Counted from the first letter of the stretch, positions 54,501 through 62,838 are shown. The stretch is 64,000 bases of DNA from Pseudomonas sp. S31 (GCF_016648105.1 NZ_JACVVE010000001.1:124001-188000); one strand, 5' to 3'. Notes: a model not told the origin generated them from the sequence alone. Made by a program: numbers and translations.

Positions 54501-54706
54501 TCATCCTCGGCGTGCTGCCGCTGGCCCTGAGCAGCGGCGCCGGTGCCGGCGGGCGTCAGGCGATCGGCACCGGGGTATTGGGCGGCATGCTGGCCGCGAC
54601 GCTGCTCGGTCTGTTCTTCATTCCCTTGTTCTATGTCCTGGTGCAACGCCTGGCGGCACGCCGCGGCAACCTCGAAGCACCGACCCCCGCTAGCGGAGAA
54701 GCCTGA
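51569..54706 (+). CDS. RND multidrug efflux transporter (MexB/TtgB/AcrB-like)
   Basis: A 1045-residue HAE1-family pump with twelve membrane segments and two large periplasmic loops. The N-terminus MARFFIDRPIFAWVIAI is typical. The proton-relay Asp pair is in AIGLLVDDAIVVVENVER near residue 407, and a Lys lies in the TTVGLAAKNAILIVEFAKEG segment near 940. It exports drugs or solvents using the proton gradient. Length and sequence match MexB/AcrB; the exact orthologue cannot be told. It overlaps the OMF start (TGATG). Confidence 0.95.
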   Translation: MARFFIDRPIFAWVIAILVMLGGALAIFKLPLAQYPNIAPPQITLNATYTGASAKTMEDSVTQVIEQQMTGLDGLTYMSSSSSSAGSATITLTFEAGTDINTAQMLVQTKLEQAKARLPDTVQQQGIKIRNSASDFLIIVSLVSDNPNVGATDISDFISSTLYDQISRVTGVGQVTTLGSSYAMRIWLDPDKLKQYSLMPSDVTSALEAQNVDTSAGQLGALPAHTGQQLNATISARSKLQTTAQFRDVVLKHASSGAVVTLADVAQVELGSESYDVIAEHNGRPSGGMAVSLATGANALDVSEAVQAKLAELQRFFPSNLQLRTEVAYNTAPFVKISIEEVVKTLFEAIALVVLIMYLFMQNLRATLIPAIAVPVVLLGTFGVLALLGYSINTLTMFGMVLAIGLLVDDAIVVVENVERIIAEKGLPPREATRQSMGEISGALVGIAVVLSAVFVPMAFFGGSTGVIYRQFSVTLVAAMTLSVLVAMTLTPALCATLLKPGAAHGEPRGGFFGWFNRHFERTAQRYQGAVGAVLAKPLRSLLVYALVLGGVALMFHKLPTAFLPEEDQGMLMMQMTLPVGSTDERLQAVTREVQEYMLQQPEVASLLSVRGLGNGGNAQNAGRGFVKLKDWSERQGEQHSAAAVARRANQALSKILDANVFVIAPPAIQGLGQSSGFDVQLQDLGGLGHAQLLKARDQFLALAAKDPRLANVRAQGLEDTPQLNVDIDDRKAGAMGVAASDINDTLSTVMGGSYVNDFLDAGRVKKVYLQGAASKRMQAEDIGDWYVRNDSDAMVPLSVFTSSHWTTASPLLERFNGFGSYELVGEPASGVSSGDAMTAVEEIMAQLPEGIGYAWTGQSYQERLAGNQAPLLYAISMLFVFLCLAALYESWSVPFAVMLVVPVGILGALLLTGLRGLSNDVYFQVGLLTTVGLAAKNAILIVEFAKEGYERGQSLLAATLEAVRIRLRPVLMTSLAFILGVLPLALSSGAGAGGRQAIGTGVLGGMLAATLLGLFFIPLFYVLVQRLAARRGNLEAPTPASGEA

Positions 54707-56085
54707 TGCGCCTGTCACCCCTTTACTTACTGTGTGCGCTGGCGCTGACCGGTTGTGTCAACCTGGCACCGGACTACCAGCAACCGGCGGCCCCGGTCGC
54801 CGAGCAGTGGCCGACCTACGCCAGCAGTGGCCAGCAGAGCGCCGATATCGCCTGGCAGTCGCTGTTCGTCGATACCCGCCTGCGCGAGACGGTGGCCCTG
54901 GCCCTGGCCAACAACCGCGACCTGCGGGTGGCGGCATTGAACGTCGAGTACCAGCGGGCGCAGTACCGCATCCAGCGGGCCGAGCTGTTCCCGGCGGTAT
55001 CGGCCACGGCTGACGGCAGCCGCCAGCGCTCGGTGTCGAGCAGCAGTTCCGGGGTCAGCAGCCAGTACAGCGTGGGTCTCGGTGTGAGCAGCTATGAGCT
55101 GGACCTGTTCGGCCGCCTGGGCAACCTCAAGGACGCTGCCCTGGAAGATTACCTGGCGCTGGAACAGACCCGGCGCAGCACCCAGCTGAGCCTGGTGGCC
55201 GAGGTGGCCACCGCGTGGATGACCCTGGCCGCCGACCAGCAACTGCTGGCCCTGGCCAACGACACCTACGCCAGCCAGCAGAAAACCTACGCGCTGGTGC
55301 AGCAAAGCCACGCCCTGGGCGGCGAGTCCGGGCTGAGCCTGGCCCAGGCGCGCAGCACGGTGGAATCGGCGCGGGCCGATGCGGCCAACTACGCCAGCCA
55401 GGTCGAGCAGGACCGCAACGCCCTGGAGTTGCTGGTTGGTCAGCGCCTGGCAGACAAGCTGCTGCCCGACACTGCCAAGCTCGACACTACCGTGCTGGTG
55501 GGCGTGCCGGCGGGCCTGCCGTCGTCGCTGCTGCAGCGGCGGCCGGACGTGCTGGCCGCCGAGCATACGCTGAAGGCGGCGAATGCCGACATCGGCGCGG
55601 CACGCGCGGCGTTCTTCCCCAGCGTGACCCTGACCGCTACCGGGGGCAGCGCCAGCGGTGAGCTGTCCGGCTTGTTCAAGAGCGGCAGCAAGGCCTGGAG
55701 CTTCGCGCCCTCGATCAACCTGCCGATCTTCAACGCCGGCAGCAACCGCGCCAGCCTCGATGCAGCCAAGGTCACGCGCGAGATCGAAGTGGCAACCTAC
55801 GAAAAGACCTTGCAGACCGCGTTCAGCGAAGTCGCCGATGCCTTGTCAGTAAGGGCGCATATCAACGAACGGCTCGACGCCCAGCGCAACCTGACCGAAG
55901 CGACGGACAAGGCCTACGCGCTGTCGTCGGCGCTGTACAAGCAAGGCTCGGAAAGCTTCCTGGAAGTGCTGGATGCACAGCGTTCGCTGTACTCGGCGCA
56001 GCAGTCGCTGATCAGCCTGGAATTGGCCGAGCAGGTGAACCGGGTGACCTTGTACAAGACCCTGGGAGGTGGCTGGCAAGGCTGA
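54706..56085 (+). CDS. Outer-membrane efflux channel (OprM/TtgC-like)
   Basis: A 459-residue NodT/OprM-type lipoprotein. The lipobox is ALTGC (Cys near residue 17), followed by NLAPDYQQPAAPVAEQW. Two OEP repeats (about 60-250 and 265-455) are visible, with PSSLLQRRPDVLAAEHTLKA near 268 and AAFFPSVTLTATGG. It forms the trimeric exit duct for the pump. The start overlaps the pump stop. No regulator gene of the TtgR/MexR type is adjacent; the BaeSR-like pair likely replaces it. Confidence 0.93.
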   Translation: MRLSPLYLLCALALTGCVNLAPDYQQPAAPVAEQWPTYASSGQQSADIAWQSLFVDTRLRETVALALANNRDLRVAALNVEYQRAQYRIQRAELFPAVSATADGSRQRSVSSSSSGVSSQYSVGLGVSSYELDLFGRLGNLKDAALEDYLALEQTRRSTQLSLVAEVATAWMTLAADQQLLALANDTYASQQKTYALVQQSHALGGESGLSLAQARSTVESARADAANYASQVEQDRNALELLVGQRLADKLLPDTAKLDTTVLVGVPAGLPSSLLQRRPDVLAAEHTLKAANADIGAARAAFFPSVTLTATGGSASGELSGLFKSGSKAWSFAPSINLPIFNAGSNRASLDAAKVTREIEVATYEKTLQTAFSEVADALSVRAHINERLDAQRNLTEATDKAYALSSALYKQGSESFLEVLDAQRSLYSAQQSLISLELAEQVNRVTLYKTLGGGWQG

Positions 56086-56114
56086 TGCCAACCACCAATG
56101 CTGCAGATCGTGGG

Positions 56115-56399
56115 TTACTGTGACTCCGAGAACCGCTTCGGGTCCACCGGCAATGGCACGAACTCGGGGCCCTGCCCCGAAGGATGCCAGCGCACGTTGG
56201 CCACCCCGTAGCGCTCGGCCATGGGCCGGCTGACCTTCTTGATCTTGTGTTGCCCGAAGCGTGGGATGATGCCCACGCCAGCATCGCAGCTAGCCCAGTG
56301 CCACGCATCGGTGTTGTCCATGCGCTCGGAGCGCAGGATGAATGTCCGATACTCCCCATGAAGCTCGTATTCAATTACGTACAGGTTGGTTCCAGCCAT
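56115..56399 (-). CDS. Small Pseudomonas protein, DUF6555-like
   Basis: A 94-residue protein: LYVIEYELHGEYRTFILRSE, then AWHWASCDAGVGIIPR, then VANVRWHPSG. The pattern (strand-rich start, then AWHWA) resembles DUF6555, a Pseudomonas family of unknown function, but I am not certain. ATG 56399 follows GAGGAG; an ATG at 56420 is less likely. It converges on the efflux operon with a 29-bp gap. Confidence 0.75.
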   Translation of the reverse strand: MAGTNLYVIEYELHGEYRTFILRSERMDNTDAWHWASCDAGVGIIPRFGQHKIKKVSRPMAERYGVANVRWHPSGQGPEFVPLPVDPKRFSESQ

Positions 56400-56586
56400 C
56401 AGTGACTCCTCAGTCAGCACTCGCCTAATGGAGCCGTGCCGACCGGGAAAGATTCAATCGGATCGTCATGGGCCACCGTTTCCGCCTGATCGCCATGCCG
56501 CCGCAAGCGTTGTATCTGCACGCTAGCCTGCCAGGTTGATCAGGAAGGCCCTATGCTGAAAAGCAGCCACTGCCTTGGAGCCGACG

Positions 56587-57249
56587 ATGCACGACCCTGA
56601 AAACGCCTTGCTGCAAAGCTGGCGACACAATGCCCAGGCGTGGATCGCCGCAGTGCGCGGCGGCGCCATCGAGAGCCGCCGGCAAGTCACCGACCAGGCC
56701 ATGTTGCTGGCGATTCTCGGCCGCCAGCCCGAGCGGGTGCTCGATCTCGGCTGTGGCGAGGGTTGGTTGCTGCGGGCATTGGCCGAGCGCGGCATCGAGG
56801 CGAGCGGGGTGGACGGTGATGCCGCGCTGGTCGCTGCGGCCCAGGCGGCAGGTTCGCGCCAGGCGCTTCAAGCCAGCTACGCGCAGCTGGCCGAAGGCGA
56901 GCTGGACATCGGCAGCGGCTACGACCTGGTCTGCGCCAATTTCGCCCTGCTGCACCAGGACATCATTCCCCTGCTGGCCGCGATGAAAGCACGACTGCTG
57001 CCCAGCGGGGCGATGCTGATCCAGACCCTGCACCCTTGGAGCGTGGCGGATGGGGATTACCAGGATGGCTGGCGTCAGGAATCGTTTGCCGGCTTTCCCG
57101 GCGACTGGCAGCCGATGCCGTGGTACTTCCGCACCCTGGCCAGCTGGCTCAGCGCCCTGGACATGGCGGGGTTTCGCTTGCTGGGCCTGCAGGAACCGCA
57201 GCACCCGCAGAGCGCGGTACCGCAGTCGCTGCTGATGATCGCCGGTTGA
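56587..57249 (+). CDS. Class I SAM-dependent methyltransferase
   Basis: A 220-residue methyltransferase. Motif I is VLDLGCGEGWLLRALAERG near residue 50, followed by GVDGDAALVAAA (motif II Asp) near 75 and YDLVCANFALLHQD near 115. The fold is complete. The substrate is unknown; relatives include small-molecule or biotin-type methylases. ATG 56587 was chosen over the frame start 56575. Its stop is 3 bp from the convergent propeller gene. Confidence 0.87.
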   Translation: MHDPENALLQSWRHNAQAWIAAVRGGAIESRRQVTDQAMLLAILGRQPERVLDLGCGEGWLLRALAERGIEASGVDGDAALVAAAQAAGSRQALQASYAQLAEGELDIGSGYDLVCANFALLHQDIIPLLAAMKARLLPSGAMLIQTLHPWSVADGDYQDGWRQESFAGFPGDWQPMPWYFRTLASWLSALDMAGFRLLGLQEPQHPQSAVPQSLLMIAG

Positions 57250-57252
57250 ACG

Positions 57253-58131
57253 TCAACGCTGGGCGGTGACCTTTTCCGATGGCGGGCTCAGGTGCAGTAC
57301 TCGGTTGCGACCGCCTTCGGCCAGCAGGTAGCCGCCCCTGCCATCGGGCACGATAGCCTGCGGCGCCTTGAGGAACGACAACACCGTGTGCTGGCTGCCA
57401 TCGGCATCGACCCGTACCAGGCGGGCGCGATGGGTATTGTCTTCGCTGATCCACAGGCCACGCTGGTCGCAGAGCAGGAAGGTGGGGTTGCGCAGGCCAC
57501 TGACCACCACGGGGTCCTTGCCGTCGCCGGAAAGCGCACGCACCACGCCGCTGGCTTTTTCGGTGTACAGCAGCCGGCCATCGCCGCAGCGGGTGAGGCC
57601 TTCGGTTTCGCTCAGCCCCGAACGCAGCACGTCGAGCTGGCCGCTTTGCCAGTCATAGCGCAGCAGGCGGCCGTTGCCCTTGCGGTCCTCGATGGCGAAC
57701 AGGTGATCGGCTTCGTTCCACAACCCTTGCACGCTATCGCCATCGAACAGGCGGGTGACCTGGCCACCACGGGACAGGCTCACCGGCGCATGGCCGCCTT
57801 CCTGACTGAACACCCATCCACCTGGCACCGCCACCATGCCGTCGGGCTTGGACAGGTTGCTCACCAGCACTACGCGATCGCCCTGTGCGGTGATCTTGAG
57901 GATGCTGCCGCGACCATCGTCGAGCTCGCGGCTGACGATCAGGCTGCCGTCGGGTTGGGGCAACAAGGACGCGGCCTTGTCCACCTTGCTGTGCAGCACC
58001 TCGACCTCCCAGCCAGCGGTGGCCTGGACTGGGTAGAACGTCTGCCAGGCGAAGAAGCCCAGGGTGGCGGCGAGCAAGCCAGCGGTGGTGGTCAGGGCGA
58101 CGCGGACGCCGCGCCGGCGCAGGATGGGCAT
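57253..58131 (-). CDS. Membrane-anchored beta-propeller (SMP-30/gluconolactonase-like)
   Basis: A 292-residue protein with an N-terminal signal/anchor (VALTTTAGLLAATLGFFAWQ) and six or so propeller blades of the SMP-30/NHL type: LLPQPDGSLIVSRELDDG, LSKPDGMVAVPGGWVFSQEG, LSETEGLTRCGDGRLLYTEK, LKAPQAIVPDGRGGYLLAEGG. Such proteins act as lactonases, strictosidine-synthase-like enzymes or binding scaffolds. No catalytic metal set could be confirmed by eye. ATG 58131 is the best start; a longer frame reaches into the next gene region. Confidence 0.75.
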   Translation of the reverse strand: MPILRRRGVRVALTTTAGLLAATLGFFAWQTFYPVQATAGWEVEVLHSKVDKAASLLPQPDGSLIVSRELDDGRGSILKITAQGDRVVLVSNLSKPDGMVAVPGGWVFSQEGGHAPVSLSRGGQVTRLFDGDSVQGLWNEADHLFAIEDRKGNGRLLRYDWQSGQLDVLRSGLSETEGLTRCGDGRLLYTEKASGVVRALSGDGKDPVVVSGLRNPTFLLCDQRGLWISEDNTHRARLVRVDADGSQHTVLSFLKAPQAIVPDGRGGYLLAEGGRNRVLHLSPPSEKVTAQR

Positions 58132-58365
58132 GTAGGGGCTCCTTGGTTGGCGCAGGGATCCTAGCAAGCTGATGTGAAAAAAATGTCGTGAACGGCCTCC
58201 ACGCCTGGAAGTTGCTAGCGCGCTCACAGTACAGTCCTGTGATAAAACACAAAATGATATAAAGAGAACAAAACATTCTAACCAAATGGAATTAAAAAAT
58301 TGAAAGCCAAGCGCCATCTCCTTAGGCTGAGGCTCTCTTTTTCTCGCCCCCAAGGAACTTCGTCC
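58132..58365 (+). promoter_or_regulatory. AT-rich divergent promoter region
   Basis: This gap contains a markedly AT-rich stretch (58236-58305, around ATGATATAAAGAG). It separates the propeller gene from the sulfonate-binding gene and probably holds their promoters. No clear -35/-10 pair could be fixed. Confidence 0.3.
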
Positions 58366-59346
58366 ATGCCCTCCCGCGCCTTTTCTCCCCTGCGCCGCCT
58401 GCTCGTCGGCGGCCTGTTGGCCAGTGTCGCCAGCGCTCTGCTGCCCTGGTCCAGCGCCGTTGCCGACGAGGCCAAGACCCTGCGCATCGGCTACCAGAAA
58501 TTCAATAGCATCAACATCCTCAAGGGCAGTGGCGCCCTGGAAAAGGCCTTGGCGCCACAGGGCGTGAAAGTCAGCTGGCATGAGTTCGCCGCCGGGCCAC
58601 AGTTGCTCGAAGCTCTGAGCACCGGTGCCATCGACCTGGGCCATGCCGCCGACGCCCCCTCGGTGTTCGCCCAGGCGGCGGGAAAACCGGTCGTCTACCT
58701 GGCCGCCGAGCAGCCCTACCCGCGCGGCATAGGCCTGGTAGTGCGCGAGCAAGACCACCTCACCGGCGTGCAGGACCTCAAAGGCAAGCGCGTGGCCACC
58801 GGCCGTGGCTGGAATGCCCAGTACCTGCTGGCCGTGGCCCTGGAGCAGGCGAGCCTGAGCTACCAGGACATCACCCCGGCCTATGTCAATAACGCTGCCG
58901 ACGCGGTGGCCGCCTTGCAATCGGGCAGCGTCCAGGCCGTGACCCTGTGGGACCCGTTCCTCGCCGCCGCCGAAAGCCAGTCTGGGCTGAAGAACCTGCG
59001 CGATGGCAGCGGGTTGTCGAACAACCGCACCTTCTACCTGTCCACCGCCGCCTTCGCCGACCACAACCGCGACCTGCTCAAGACCTTCTTCGGCGAACTG
59101 TCCAAGGTCAGCCAGTGGGCCAACGCCAAGCCCGCCGAGGTCGCTACCCTGCTGGCCCCGCAACTGGGGATCAACGCCGATGTGCTGGAAGTCGCCAGCG
59201 AGCGGCGCAACTACAACGCCGTGGCCATCACCCCGCAGATCGTCGCCGAGCAACAGAAGCTTGCCGACACCTTCCAGGGCTTGGGCCTGATCCCGCACAA
59301 GCTGCAAGTGGCCGATGCGGTCTACCCAGCCTCCGTTCTGCCCTGA
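58366..59346 (+). CDS. Sulfonate ABC transporter substrate-binding protein (SsuA-like)
   Basis: A 326-residue periplasmic protein with a signal peptide (cleavage near AVA-DEAKTLRIG). Family motifs are LRIGYQKFNSINILKGSGALE, TGAIDLGHAADAPSVFAQAAG near residue 85, and LKGKRVATGRGWNAQYLL near 138. It binds an aliphatic sulfonate or similar compound. ATG 58366 follows AAGGA. No permease or ATPase gene follows; the monooxygenase gene is 16 bp downstream, as in ssu/sfn-type clusters. It may use the SsuBC-like parts encoded at 30.5-32.1 kb. Confidence 0.9.
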   Translation: MPSRAFSPLRRLLVGGLLASVASALLPWSSAVADEAKTLRIGYQKFNSINILKGSGALEKALAPQGVKVSWHEFAAGPQLLEALSTGAIDLGHAADAPSVFAQAAGKPVVYLAAEQPYPRGIGLVVREQDHLTGVQDLKGKRVATGRGWNAQYLLAVALEQASLSYQDITPAYVNNAADAVAALQSGSVQAVTLWDPFLAAAESQSGLKNLRDGSGLSNNRTFYLSTAAFADHNRDLLKTFFGELSKVSQWANAKPAEVATLLAPQLGINADVLEVASERRNYNAVAITPQIVAEQQKLADTFQGLGLIPHKLQVADAVYPASVLP

Positions 59347-59362
59347 CAGGAGTTTGCCGGCA

Positions 59363-60727
59363 ATGCCCCGCCCGATCCGCTTCAACGCTTTCAGCATGAA
59401 CGCCGCCAGCCACCAGTCACCTGGCCTGTGGCGCCACCCGCGCAACACCAGCGTGGAATTCAACCGCCTGGACTACTGGACCGCTCTGGCCCGCCTGCTC
59501 GAGCGTGGGCGCTTCGATGCCCTGTTCATCGCCGACGTGCTGGGCATCTACGACGTCTATCAGGGCGGGCCCGAGGCAGCCCTGCGCGGCGGCGTGCAGG
59601 TGCCGGTCAATGATCCGCTGCTGCTGGTGCCGGCGATGGCCGGGGTGACCGAACACCTGGGCTTCGGCATCACCTTCTCGCTGACCTACGAACATCCGTA
59701 CCCCTTCGCCCGGCGCATGTCCACGCTCGACCACCTGAGCAATGGCCGGGTGGGCTGGAACATCGTCACCGGCTACCTGGACAGCGCCGCCCGCAACCTC
59801 GGCCTGCCCCGCCAGCTGGGCCACGACCAACGCTACGACCTGGCCGAGGAGTACCTGGAGGTGCTGTACAAGCTCTGGGAAAAAAGCTGGGAGGACGACG
59901 CAGTGCTGCTCGAGCAAGAGACAGGCCGCTACATCGACCCCTCGCGGGTACACCCGATCGGCCATGTTGGCGAACACTTTCAGGTACCCGGCATGCACCT
60001 GTGCCAACCTTCACCGCAACGCACGCCGGTACTGTTCCAGGCCGGCGCCTCGGCCCGCGGCCAGCAGTTCGCCGCCCGCCACGCCGAATGCGTGTTCATC
60101 AGCGGGCCGACCCCCACGGTATTGCGCCGCTACGCCCAAGGCATCCGCCAGGCCAGCGAGGCGGCCGGACGTGGCGACCAGGAGATACTGATCTATGCCC
60201 AGGCGCTGCTGATCGTCGCCCCGACGCGCCAAGAAGCCGAAGCGCGTTTCGCCGAATACCGCCGCTACGTCGACCTTGACGCCGCCCTGGCGCTGCTCTC
60301 GGGCTGGACCGGCATCGACTTCGCCGGCCTGGACCCGGACGCCCCCATCGACTATGTGGAAAACGACGCTGGCCGCGCCGCCCTCGCGGCCTTCACCGCA
60401 GCGGATCCGAACCGCCGCTGGACGGTGCGCGAGGCCGCTGAGTTCATCGGCCTGGGTGGCCGTGGCCCGGTGCTGGTGGGCTCGCCGAGCGACATCGCCG
60501 ATGAGTTGGAGCAATGGATCGAGCAGACGGGCATCGACGGTTTCAACCTGACCTACGCCGTGCAACCGGACGACCTGACGCAGGTCGTCGACCTGCTGGT
60601 GCCCGAGTTGCAACGGCGTGGCCGCTATCCCACCGAGTACCGCGACGGCACCTTGCGCCACAAGCTGTTCGGCCAGGGAGACCGGCTGCCGGAGATGCAT
60701 GCAGGGCAGCAAGTCAGCATTCAGTAA
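59363..60727 (+). CDS. LLM-class FMN-dependent monooxygenase (NtaA/SnaA/DszA family)
   Basis: A 454-residue bacterial-luciferase-like monooxygenase. Family features are FNAFSMNAASHQSPGLWRHP at the start, ARLLERGRFDALFIADVLG near 45, HLSNGRVGWNIVTGYLDSAA near 130, and QAGASARGQQFAARHAECVF near 225. NtaA/DszA relatives oxidise nitrilotriacetate, dibenzothiophene sulfone or alkyl sulfides with FMNH2 from a partner reductase. Pairing with an SsuA-like gene suggests desulfonation of an organosulfur compound. ATG 59363 follows AGGAG. No flavin reductase gene is adjacent. Confidence 0.9.
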   Translation: MPRPIRFNAFSMNAASHQSPGLWRHPRNTSVEFNRLDYWTALARLLERGRFDALFIADVLGIYDVYQGGPEAALRGGVQVPVNDPLLLVPAMAGVTEHLGFGITFSLTYEHPYPFARRMSTLDHLSNGRVGWNIVTGYLDSAARNLGLPRQLGHDQRYDLAEEYLEVLYKLWEKSWEDDAVLLEQETGRYIDPSRVHPIGHVGEHFQVPGMHLCQPSPQRTPVLFQAGASARGQQFAARHAECVFISGPTPTVLRRYAQGIRQASEAAGRGDQEILIYAQALLIVAPTRQEAEARFAEYRRYVDLDAALALLSGWTGIDFAGLDPDAPIDYVENDAGRAALAAFTAADPNRRWTVREAAEFIGLGGRGPVLVGSPSDIADELEQWIEQTGIDGFNLTYAVQPDDLTQVVDLLVPELQRRGRYPTEYRDGTLRHKLFGQGDRLPEMHAGQQVSIQ

Positions 60728-60838
60728 TCAAATACTCGGTATTTCAACATTTAATTTGTGGATGCCACGGGCAGGCTCTTATGCTGTCCGTACATCCCCT
60801 GCCCGCACCGGCCGGTGTGGTACCAGGCATGGGGAGAG

Positions 60839-60846
60839 AACAACAA
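60839..60846 (+). promoter_or_regulatory. Crc/Hfq-type A-rich motif before the ureidoglycine gene
   Basis: AACAACAA exactly fits AANAANAA, the Pseudomonas catabolite-repression target, and lies 13 nt before ATG 60860, where it would overlap ribosome loading. Confidence 0.5.
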
Positions 60847-60859
60847 GTCGAGATCGTCC

Positions 60860-61696
60860 ATGTCGAACCATTCGTACTTCGCCCCCCACGGTGGGCACCC
60901 GGCTCAAACCGAGCTGCTGACTGACCGTGCCATGTTCACCGAAGCCTATGCCGTCATCCCCAAAGGAGTGATGCGTGACATCGTCACCAGCCACCTGCCG
61001 TTCTGGGACAAGATGCGCATGTGGGTCATCGCCCGCCCGCTGACCGGCTTCGCCGAGACCTTCTCCCAGTACATCGTCGAAGTCGCCCCGGAAGGCGGCA
61101 GCGAGCGCCCCGAGCTGGACCCGAACGCCGAAGCCGTGGTGTTCATCGTCGAAGGCGAACTGGACATCACCGTCGAAGGCAAGCACCACACCCTGGTACC
61201 GGGCGGCTATGCCTTCCTGGCGCCGGGCGCCGAGTGGAGCCTGCGCAACAACAGCAAGTCCAACGTCACCTTCCACTGGCTGCGCAAGCACTACCAGAAG
61301 GTCGAGGGCCTGGCTGCACCGGAGTCCTTCGTCACCCACCGCGACAACGCTACCGTCATCGAGATGCCGGGCACCGAAGGCCGTTGGGTCACCACCCGCT
61401 TCGTCGACATGGCCGATATGCGCCATGACATGCACGTCAACATCGTCACCTTCCAGCCGGGCGGCGTGATTCCGTTCGCCGAAACCCACGTGATGGAACA
61501 CGGCCTCTACGTGCTCGAAGGCAAGGCGGTGTATCGCCTGAACCAGGACTGGGTGGAAGTGGAAGCCGGCGACTTCATGTGGTTGCGCGCCTTCTGCCCG
61601 CAAGCCTGCTACGCCGGCGGCCCAGGCAAGTTCAGCTACCTGCTGTACAAGGACGTCAACCGCCACGTGCACCTGACGCTCAATCCGCAGCGCTGA
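60860..61696 (+). CDS. (S)-ureidoglycine aminohydrolase
   Basis: A 278-residue bicupin of the UGHY/AllE family, which hydrolyses (S)-ureidoglycine to (S)-ureidoglycolate and ammonia in allantoin breakdown. Visible features are FAPHGGHPAQTELLTDRA at the start, HTLVPGGYAFLAPG near 112, and the C-terminal cupin metal region FAETHVMEHGLYVLEGKA near 207 with Glu and His ligands, then WLRAFCPQACYAGG. Plants and bacteria share this fold, which uses Mn. The other allantoin genes are not in this window. ATG 60860 was chosen; upstream in-frame sequence is not conserved-looking. Confidence 0.9.
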   Translation: MSNHSYFAPHGGHPAQTELLTDRAMFTEAYAVIPKGVMRDIVTSHLPFWDKMRMWVIARPLTGFAETFSQYIVEVAPEGGSERPELDPNAEAVVFIVEGELDITVEGKHHTLVPGGYAFLAPGAEWSLRNNSKSNVTFHWLRKHYQKVEGLAAPESFVTHRDNATVIEMPGTEGRWVTTRFVDMADMRHDMHVNIVTFQPGGVIPFAETHVMEHGLYVLEGKAVYRLNQDWVEVEAGDFMWLRAFCPQACYAGGPGKFSYLLYKDVNRHVHLTLNPQR

Positions 61697-61842
61697 TCGG
61701 CTTTGCGAGGGTACCCAAGCGGCTTGCCGCTTGGGTAACTTCAAGCCAGGTCAATCATTCGAAGCCGCATATTGGCTGGCTAAACAAGACCGGCGGTGGA
61801 CTAGAGCTTTCTGATGCGTGGGCCGGTCGAGAGTTCGGTCGT

Positions 61843-61980
61843 TCAATCCCACTCGTCATCAGGCAAGCAGTATCCCTTGAGCGTTTCCCAGTAGCCTTCC
61901 GGGCAAGGCGGCAACTGTGCGTGCGCCAGTGGGGTCAGCGCTACCATTACCAACAATGTTATCCATCCAACAGATTTCAT
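61843..61980 (-). CDS. Small secreted protein of 45 residues
   Basis: ATG 61980 follows AAGGA with 7-nt spacing. The product has a clear signal peptide (MKSVGWITLLVMVALTPLAH, cleavage near AHA-QLPP) and a mature peptide of about 24 residues with two Cys (PPCPEGYWETLKGYCLP) and an acidic C-terminus. The Cys pair could form a disulfide in the periplasm. No family is recognised. It sits alone in a 545-bp stretch between convergent/divergent neighbours, with the rest of that stretch apparently empty. Export and composition make it credible despite the length. Confidence 0.65.
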   Translation of the reverse strand: MKSVGWITLLVMVALTPLAHAQLPPCPEGYWETLKGYCLPDDEWD

Positions 61981-62241
61981 GCGTCGTTCCTTTCAGTGAT
62001 GGGGACGCCTGCAAGGGGCTTGAGGTTTCCCAAGCGACTGCAGGCAATCTGAATGTACGCTGCGCCCCAGCGCTGGCGGGTTAGGCGAACCTTGCACAAG
62101 AGTTCTGAAACAGCTCCTTCGTGAGTAGGAACTCGGTCAGTTCACGGCCTGCAGGTAGCGCGCTTGCTACCCATCGCTGTCCATGGCACTGCTGACGTTT
62201 CTCGCGCATACTCGAAAAGTGCCATCACTGCGGTATTCGCC

Positions 62242-62838
62242 ATGAACCGCTGCTTGCTGCTCTCTGCCTTTCTGCTCTCTTCGCTTGCCTACGCCGACGA
62301 CTGGAACCTCGCCTACGACCGCGAAGGCATCCGTGTGTATCTGAGCGGCGTGGACGATTCGCCCTACCAGCAGTTTCGTGGCGTCAGTACGATCAAGGCC
62401 AGTGTGCGCACCCTGGTCGACCTCCAGGAAAACCTGCGGGTGGCCTGCAAATGGCTGTATGCCTGCGCGCAGATGCGCTTGGTGGAAGTCGATGGCGACA
62501 GCACCTGGGTGTACCTGACCACCGACCTGCCGTGGCCCACACTCCCCCGGGACATGATTCTCAAGGTCAGCACCGAGCGGCTGGATGACGGCACCCTGAT
62601 CAGGCACCTGCAGGCCGAGCCGGCCAAGTTGCCCGAGCAGCCGGGGCTGATCCGCGTGCAGCACCTGAGCGGGACATGGATCATGAAGCCACTGGGCGAG
62701 CGGAAAACCGAAGTCACCTATCAGCTCAAGGCCGACCCGGCCGGGAACGTCCCCGGCTGGCTGGCCAATCGCTTCGTCGTCGACGCCCCGGTGGTGACCT
62801 TGCGAACCCTGCGCGCGGTGGCCGAGCGGCAACCGTGA
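62242..62838 (+). CDS. START-domain protein
   Basis: A 198-residue protein with a signal peptide (MNRCLLLSAFLLSSLAYA, cleavage near AYA-DDW). The rest is a START/SRPBCC domain: WNLAYDREGIRVYLSGVDDS, VRTLVDLQENLRVACKWLYAC, and a C-terminal helix-type end WLANRFVVDAPVVTLRTL. START proteins bind lipids or other hydrophobic ligands; a periplasmic form is common in Pseudomonas with unknown ligand. ATG 62242 was chosen because upstream sequence reads through non-coding DNA. Confidence 0.85.
   Translation: MNRCLLLSAFLLSSLAYADDWNLAYDREGIRVYLSGVDDSPYQQFRGVSTIKASVRTLVDLQENLRVACKWLYACAQMRLVEVDGDSTWVYLTTDLPWPTLPRDMILKVSTERLDDGTLIRHLQAEPAKLPEQPGLIRVQHLSGTWIMKPLGERKTEVTYQLKADPAGNVPGWLANRFVVDAPVVTLRTLRAVAERQP

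Noticed and set aside
58132..59463. Extension of the propeller frame to 59463 on the minus strand
   Set aside because: The added part is antisense to the SsuA-like gene; the signal/anchor at ATG 58131 marks the natural start.
61859..62047. A 62-residue minus frame over the small secreted peptide gene
   Set aside because: It is in a different frame and lacks the signal peptide and ribosome site seen in the 45-residue frame.
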